Shown here piece after piece: positions 5,216 to 8,138 of a DNA stretch of 8,138 bases. The DNA comes from Selenomonadaceae bacterium (lineage in GTDB: Bacteria; Bacillota; Negativicutes; Selenomonadales; Selenomonadaceae). The notes beneath the pieces were generated by a model. It worked only from the letters and a program-made list of their open reading frames with translations. It ran no database searches and was not told the DNA's origin. The stretch spans positions 1-8,138 of the forward strand of contig JAFSUE010000183.1 of NCBI GenBank assembly GCA_017445435.1. Direction: 5' to 3'. The position numbers and the translations under genes were made by a program. Positions within the stretch are counted from its first letter, which is position 1. The number at the start of each line of letters is the position of its first letter.

Positions 5216-6507
5216 TGATTGAACGTTACACTTTGCCCGCAATGGGAAAAATTTGGTCGATTGAAAATGAATGGCAAACGATTTTAAACGTTGAACTTGC
5301 CGCTTGTGACGCAATGGCGGAACTTGGAGAAATTCCTGTCGACGCCGCTAAAAATATTCGCGCTAAGGCAAACTTCACCGTCGAACGCATTAAAGAAATT
5401 GAAAAAGTTACTGACCATGACATTATCGCCTTTCTCACGAATGTTGCTGAATACGTTGGCGACGATTCAAAGTACATTCACAAGGGCTTGACTTCCAGCG
5501 ACGTTAAAGATACGGCAATTTGTTTGATGATGAAACAAGCCGCCGATATTATTTTAGACGACTTGAAAAAGTTCCGCGAAGTTTTACGACGCCGCGCAGT
5601 TGAATTTAAACATACGCCTTGCATTGGTCGAACTCATGGCATTCACGCCGAGCCGATGACTTTCGGTCTTAAGCTTGCACTTTGGAGCGCTGAAATTGAA
5701 CGTGACATTGAACGCGTTGAACATGCTAAAAAAATTGTAAGCGTTGGCAAACTTAGCGGCGCCGTTGGTACGTACTCAAATATAAATCCAAAAATTGAAG
5801 AGCTTGTCTGCGCGAAGTTGGGACTTGAACCCGCCAAACTTGCAACGCAGGTTATTCAACGTGACCGTCACGCCGAGTACGTCACAACTTTAGCGATTGT
5901 TGCCAGTACGCTTGAAAAAATTGCTACGGAAATTCGCAACTTGCAACGAACTGATATTCGCGAGGCAGAAGAATATTTTCAGCCTGGTCAAAAAGGATCG
6001 TCTGCAATGCCGCATAAGCGCAACCCAATTAATTGTGAACGCGTTGCAGGTATGGCGCGGCTTGTACGTGGAAATGCTATCGCCGCTATGGAAGATATTA
6101 CACTTTGGCACGAACGCGACATTTCACACAGTTCAGTTGAACGTGTAATTCTTCCCGACGCTACGATTAACGTTGACTATTGCACGCAGAAATTGACGAA
6201 GATTGTTGACAAGCTTTTAGTTTATCCCGAAGCTATGTTGCACAATATGAACCGTACAGGCGGCTTGATTTTCAGCCAACGCATTATGTTAGCGATTGTC
6301 AGCAAAGGCGTACTGCGCGAAGATGCGTATAAATGGGTACAGCGTAACGCGATGAAACGTTGGCTTGAAGGCGAAGATTTTAAAACGAACGTTGAACGCG
6401 ACGAAGATATTAAAAAATATTTAAGCGCTGAAGAAATTGAAAATTGTTTCGACTACAAATTTTTCTTGCGCAATGTCGATATGATTTTTGAACGTTTCGG
6501 CTTGTAA
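5215..6507 (+). CDS. purB: Adenylosuccinate lyase
   Basis: PurB catalyses two fumarate-releasing steps of purine synthesis: SAICAR to AICAR, and adenylosuccinate to AMP. It works in the cytoplasm as a homotetramer of the fumarase/aspartase superfamily. The 430-residue protein has the normal length of the Bacillus type. Seen are KVTDHD with H68, the GLTSSD loop (91-96), GRTHGIHAEP (138-147) with H141, and the signature GSSAMPHKRNP (261-271) with the catalytic serine in the S262-S263 pair. H68 and H141 fall on the numbers known for B. subtilis PurB. The ATG shares its A with the stop of the nuclease gene (TAATG); GGAAAGGA lies 10 bases upstream, so translational coupling is likely. No other pur gene or purine riboswitch is visible nearby. 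A terminator follows. Confidence 0.97.
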   Translation: MIERYTLPAMGKIWSIENEWQTILNVELAACDAMAELGEIPVDAAKNIRAKANFTVERIKEIEKVTDHDIIAFLTNVAEYVGDDSKYIHKGLTSSDVKDTAICLMMKQAADIILDDLKKFREVLRRRAVEFKHTPCIGRTHGIHAEPMTFGLKLALWSAEIERDIERVEHAKKIVSVGKLSGAVGTYSNINPKIEELVCAKLGLEPAKLATQVIQRDRHAEYVTTLAIVASTLEKIATEIRNLQRTDIREAEEYFQPGQKGSSAMPHKRNPINCERVAGMARLVRGNAIAAMEDITLWHERDISHSSVERVILPDATINVDYCTQKLTKIVDKLLVYPEAMLHNMNRTGGLIFSQRIMLAIVSKGVLREDAYKWVQRNAMKRWLEGEDFKTNVERDEDIKKYLSAEEIENCFDYKFFLRNVDMIFERFGL

Positions 6508-6528
6508 AAAATTTTGGCGATTGAAAAT

Positions 6529-6572
6529 AAAAATCCCCGCGTAAATCTTTACGACTTATGCGGGATTTTTTT
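6529..6572. terminator. Bidirectional intrinsic terminator between purB and the convergent gene
   Basis: AAATCCC pairs with GGGATTT across an inner CGTAA/TTACG hairpin (6540-6544 with 6549-6553, loop ATCT) and some unpaired bases. A T-run follows on the plus strand (to 6572) and an A-rich stretch precedes, so it can end transcripts from both the purB side and the minus-strand gene ending at 6581. Confidence 0.8.
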
Positions 6573-6580
6573 ATTGAACT

Positions 6581-7411
6581 TTAATTATTCCAGTGAGCTG
6601 TTACGGTAAGACCATTTCTTTTTAGCGTTTCAATTTGCGCGTTGAGTTGGTCGACTTTACCTTTCAGCGTATTAAATTCTGCCATATGCGCGGGCAACTT
6701 ATCAAGATTATTCAGCGAATTAGCAGTTTGCGCCATATAATTAGAAAGATTTTCAACGCGATTATTAAGTTGCGCCATATTTGCGGAAAGTTCATCAATT
6801 TTATTATTCAGCGCCATTAAATTTGAGTACAGGACGTTGACTTTGTTGTCAAGCTGAATCATTGAATTATCCACTTTATTTATGGAAGTCATCATCACTT
6901 CGGCGGCAGAAGGTTTTTTCGGCGCAGGAGGTGCAACGGCAATTTGTGCATTCCAATGAGCCTTGCAAGCCGTCGTAGCTTTATCCGCCAGCCAGTTAAA
7001 AAAGGGGCGCTTATTTGGACACGGCGTATTATCTTTGTACCAATCATTAGCGATAACGTACATTTTGCCATCAAGTTCAACGCGGCGATCATTGCCCTTG
7101 TAAAAGCGCGGGAAGTTGTTGCTGTCGAACACGTCATTATAATTTGTGACTTGCCGCAACACGCCTTCATTGGAAAGGTAGGGAAATCTGAAGTGGCGGT
7201 GCTTGCACTTCAACGCAATGGCGTCCATTAAAAATTTTATGTTGTCTTGAGTGATTAAGCCGCAGTCTTCCATAAGTTTGAACGCAGATTCTACGAAGGG
7301 AATGTTAGCTTTATCAGCGTTGATTAAGTTTTCAATTTCTGAAAGCCGCGTCGTAAGTTCCGATTCATTCGCTGGGAATTTAGCGTTGTTGCCTTTAAAA
7401 ATCGTAGCCAA
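6581..7411 (-). CDS. Unrecognised protein with C-terminal coiled coil of 14-residue repeats
   Basis: I do not recognise this 276-residue protein. Residues 1-155 look globular, with a predicted helical part (SELTTRLSEIENLI, ESAFKLMEDCGLI) and an aromatic, basic centre (KCKHRHFRFPYLSNEG, NFPRFYKGNDRR, MYVIANDWYKD, PFFNWLADKA). A proline-rich hinge follows (APPAPKKPSA, 160-169). The rest is a long amphipathic helix region with hydrophobic heptad spacing, including three 14-residue repeats (194-207, 208-221, 222-235) that share a leucine at position 1, an Ala or Thr at position 7 and Asn-rich ends. No signal peptide or membrane segment is present. The TTG start has GGAGGG 9 bases upstream. It lies about 100 bases after glyS on the same strand and may depend on glyS transcription, since no clear promoter is seen. 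Coiled-coil oligomerisation is likely; the function is unknown. Confidence 0.8.
   Translation of the reverse strand: MATIFKGNNAKFPANESELTTRLSEIENLINADKANIPFVESAFKLMEDCGLITQDNIKFLMDAIALKCKHRHFRFPYLSNEGVLRQVTNYNDVFDSNNFPRFYKGNDRRVELDGKMYVIANDWYKDNTPCPNKRPFFNWLADKATTACKAHWNAQIAVAPPAPKKPSAAEVMMTSINKVDNSMIQLDNKVNVLYSNLMALNNKIDELSANMAQLNNRVENLSNYMAQTANSLNNLDKLPAHMAEFNTLKGKVDQLNAQIETLKRNGLTVTAHWNN
6707..6832 (-). repeat. Three 42-bp coding repeats (14-residue coiled-coil units)
   Basis: Protein residues 194-235 read as LYSNLMALNNKIDE, LSANMAQLNNRVEN and LSNYMAQTANSLNN. The units line up without gaps, share leucine first, Met-Ala or Leu-Met-Ala in the middle and Asn near the end, and equal two heptads each. 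The DNA copies have diverged, so the repeat is old or held by protein structure. Confidence 0.7.
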
Positions 7412-7442
7412 TAATTTTATCCCTCCATGTTAGCTTTTAGTT

Positions 7443-7470
7443 AGTAGTCAGTAGTCAGTAGTCAGTAGTT
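7443..7470. repeat. Heptamer tandem repeat (AGTAGTC), about 4 copies
   Basis: Three exact units, AGTAGTC, at 7443-7463 are followed by AGTAGTT at 7464-7470. They lie between glyS and the coiled-coil gene, upstream of that gene's start. No spacers or dyads that would suggest CRISPR are present. Confidence 0.9.
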
Positions 7471-7473
7471 TTT

Positions 7474-7518
7474 CATTACGAATTACGCATTACGCATTCC
7501 TAATTAATTAATTAATTA
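7474..7518. repeat. Second heptamer repeat (CATTACG) followed by TAAT repeat
   Basis: CATTACG, AATTACG, CATTACG and a decayed CATTCCT lie at 7474-7501. Then comes 4.5 copies of TAAT (7501-7518), which run into the last codons and stop of glyS (..IN*). Together with the AGTAGTC array this fills nearly the whole intergenic space. Confidence 0.85.
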
Positions 7519-8138
7519 CGATTGCTTTGAAGTCGGCAATTTTTGAAATGAGATTGTCGACGGATTTTAACAGCGCTAAACGATTCGCCCGCACGTCTAA
7601 ATTTTCGTCCATAACCATAACGTCATTAAAGTAGCCGTCAATCGGCGCGGAAAGTTTTTTCAAAATATCCAGCGCCCCAATAAAATCTTTCTTCGCGACA
7701 AGTTCTTCAGCGGCAACTTTCACAGCCTCAAATGCACGGTACAAAACTTGTTCGGCGTCAAGCGTCATCAATTCGGCGTTGACAGCGGTTGAATCAGTTT
7801 TACGCGCAATGTTCGCCACGCGCACGAAGGATTGAATATTTTTAACAGCGTCAGGCGTCTTTAAAAATTGTTCGACTGCCGCCGCCTTCAACGTAACCGC
7901 GCAGATGTCGTCAACGTCATTTATAACCGCGTCAACTACGTCGTAGCGCACATTGTCCAAGAAATTTTTCACGCGCAGTTTCATAAATTCCGCAAAGTCC
8001 GCTTGAATTTTTTCACGTCCAACGGCGTCCGCCACATTCAAAAGATTCATCGCCAATTCGACAACTTCACTAAGATTAATTGACCAATTCGACCCGACTA
8101 AAAGATTGACAATGCCCAACGCTTGACGACGCAAGGCA
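7508..8138 (-). CDS. glyS: Glycyl-tRNA synthetase beta subunit, C-terminal part (enters from right edge)
   Basis: GlyS is the large chain of the alpha2beta2 bacterial glycyl-tRNA synthetase; it binds tRNA-Gly while GlyQ holds the catalytic site. The visible ~210 residues are the end of a protein normally near 690 residues. ALRRQALGI, at the very edge, is the conserved GlyS motif, so the TTG at 8134 is an internal leucine codon and not a start. The rest is the helical DALR-like anticodon-binding domain: FMKLRVKNFLDN, YDVVDAVIND, FVRVANIARK, then APIDGYFNDVMVMDEN and NRLALLKSVDNLISKIADFKAIV at the C-terminus. The gene is intact where visible. Its stop codon lies within a TAAT repeat. glyQ should lie upstream, outside the window. 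Confidence 0.96.
   Translation of the reverse strand, partial: ALRRQALGIVNLLVGSNWSINLSEVVELAMNLLNVADAVGREKIQADFAEFMKLRVKNFLDNVRYDVVDAVINDVDDICAVTLKAAAVEQFLKTPDAVKNIQSFVRVANIARKTDSTAVNAELMTLDAEQVLYRAFEAVKVAAEELVAKKDFIGALDILKKLSAPIDGYFNDVMVMDENLDVRANRLALLKSVDNLISKIADFKAIVIN

Noticed and set aside
7443..7518. CRISPR-like array
   Set aside because: The units are 4-7 bases long and directly adjacent, with no spacers and no cas genes in the window.
7508..8134. A complete short gene starting at the TTG at 8134
   Set aside because: The frame continues off the right edge, and ALRRQALGI is an internal conserved motif of GlyS.

Overview
The window is AT-rich, compact bacterial chromosome. Several things suggest a Bacillota (Firmicutes) host, perhaps Negativicutes: strong GGAGG-type Shine-Dalgarno sites, frequent TTG starts, a PurB whose catalytic residues fall at Bacillus-type positions, a separate GlyS beta chain and a TRAM-domain RlmD-type methyltransferase. 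The phylum is an inference; the class is only a guess.

Left part (1-2790, all on the minus strand, read right to left). An M15_4-type zinc peptidase gene overlaps a hicB-like antitoxin gene by 4 bases (ATGA). The hicB gene is cut short by a tnpB-only IS200/IS605-family element of roughly 1.4 kb. After the element come an unrecognised gene fragment whose 5' end appears lost at the element's right end, and the 5' end of prfC (release factor 3), which leaves the window. The element has an intact-looking TnpB with RuvC residues D-E-D, hairpins at both ends, a probable omegaRNA at its right end, and a 21-bp tandem duplication inside tnpB.

Middle part (2929-6507, plus strand). After a divergent intergenic region come an RlmD/RumA-type 23S rRNA uracil-C5 methyltransferase, a GIY-YIG nuclease with a C-terminal DUF4357-like domain, and purB (adenylosuccinate lyase). 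The nuclease stop and purB start overlap by one base (TAATG). A hairpin terminator that can work in both directions follows purB.

Right part (6581-8138, minus strand). glyS (glycyl-tRNA synthetase beta chain, C-terminal part only) enters from the right edge. It is followed by three short tandem repeats back to back, then a gene of unknown function whose protein has a long C-terminal coiled coil built from 14-residue repeats.

Most of the window is housekeeping (translation termination, rRNA modification, purine synthesis, tRNA charging) broken up by accessory genes. I see no complete new multi-gene system. The items most worth following are the TnpB element with its readable guide in a truncated hicB locus, the nuclease coupled to purB, and the unidentified coiled-coil protein.
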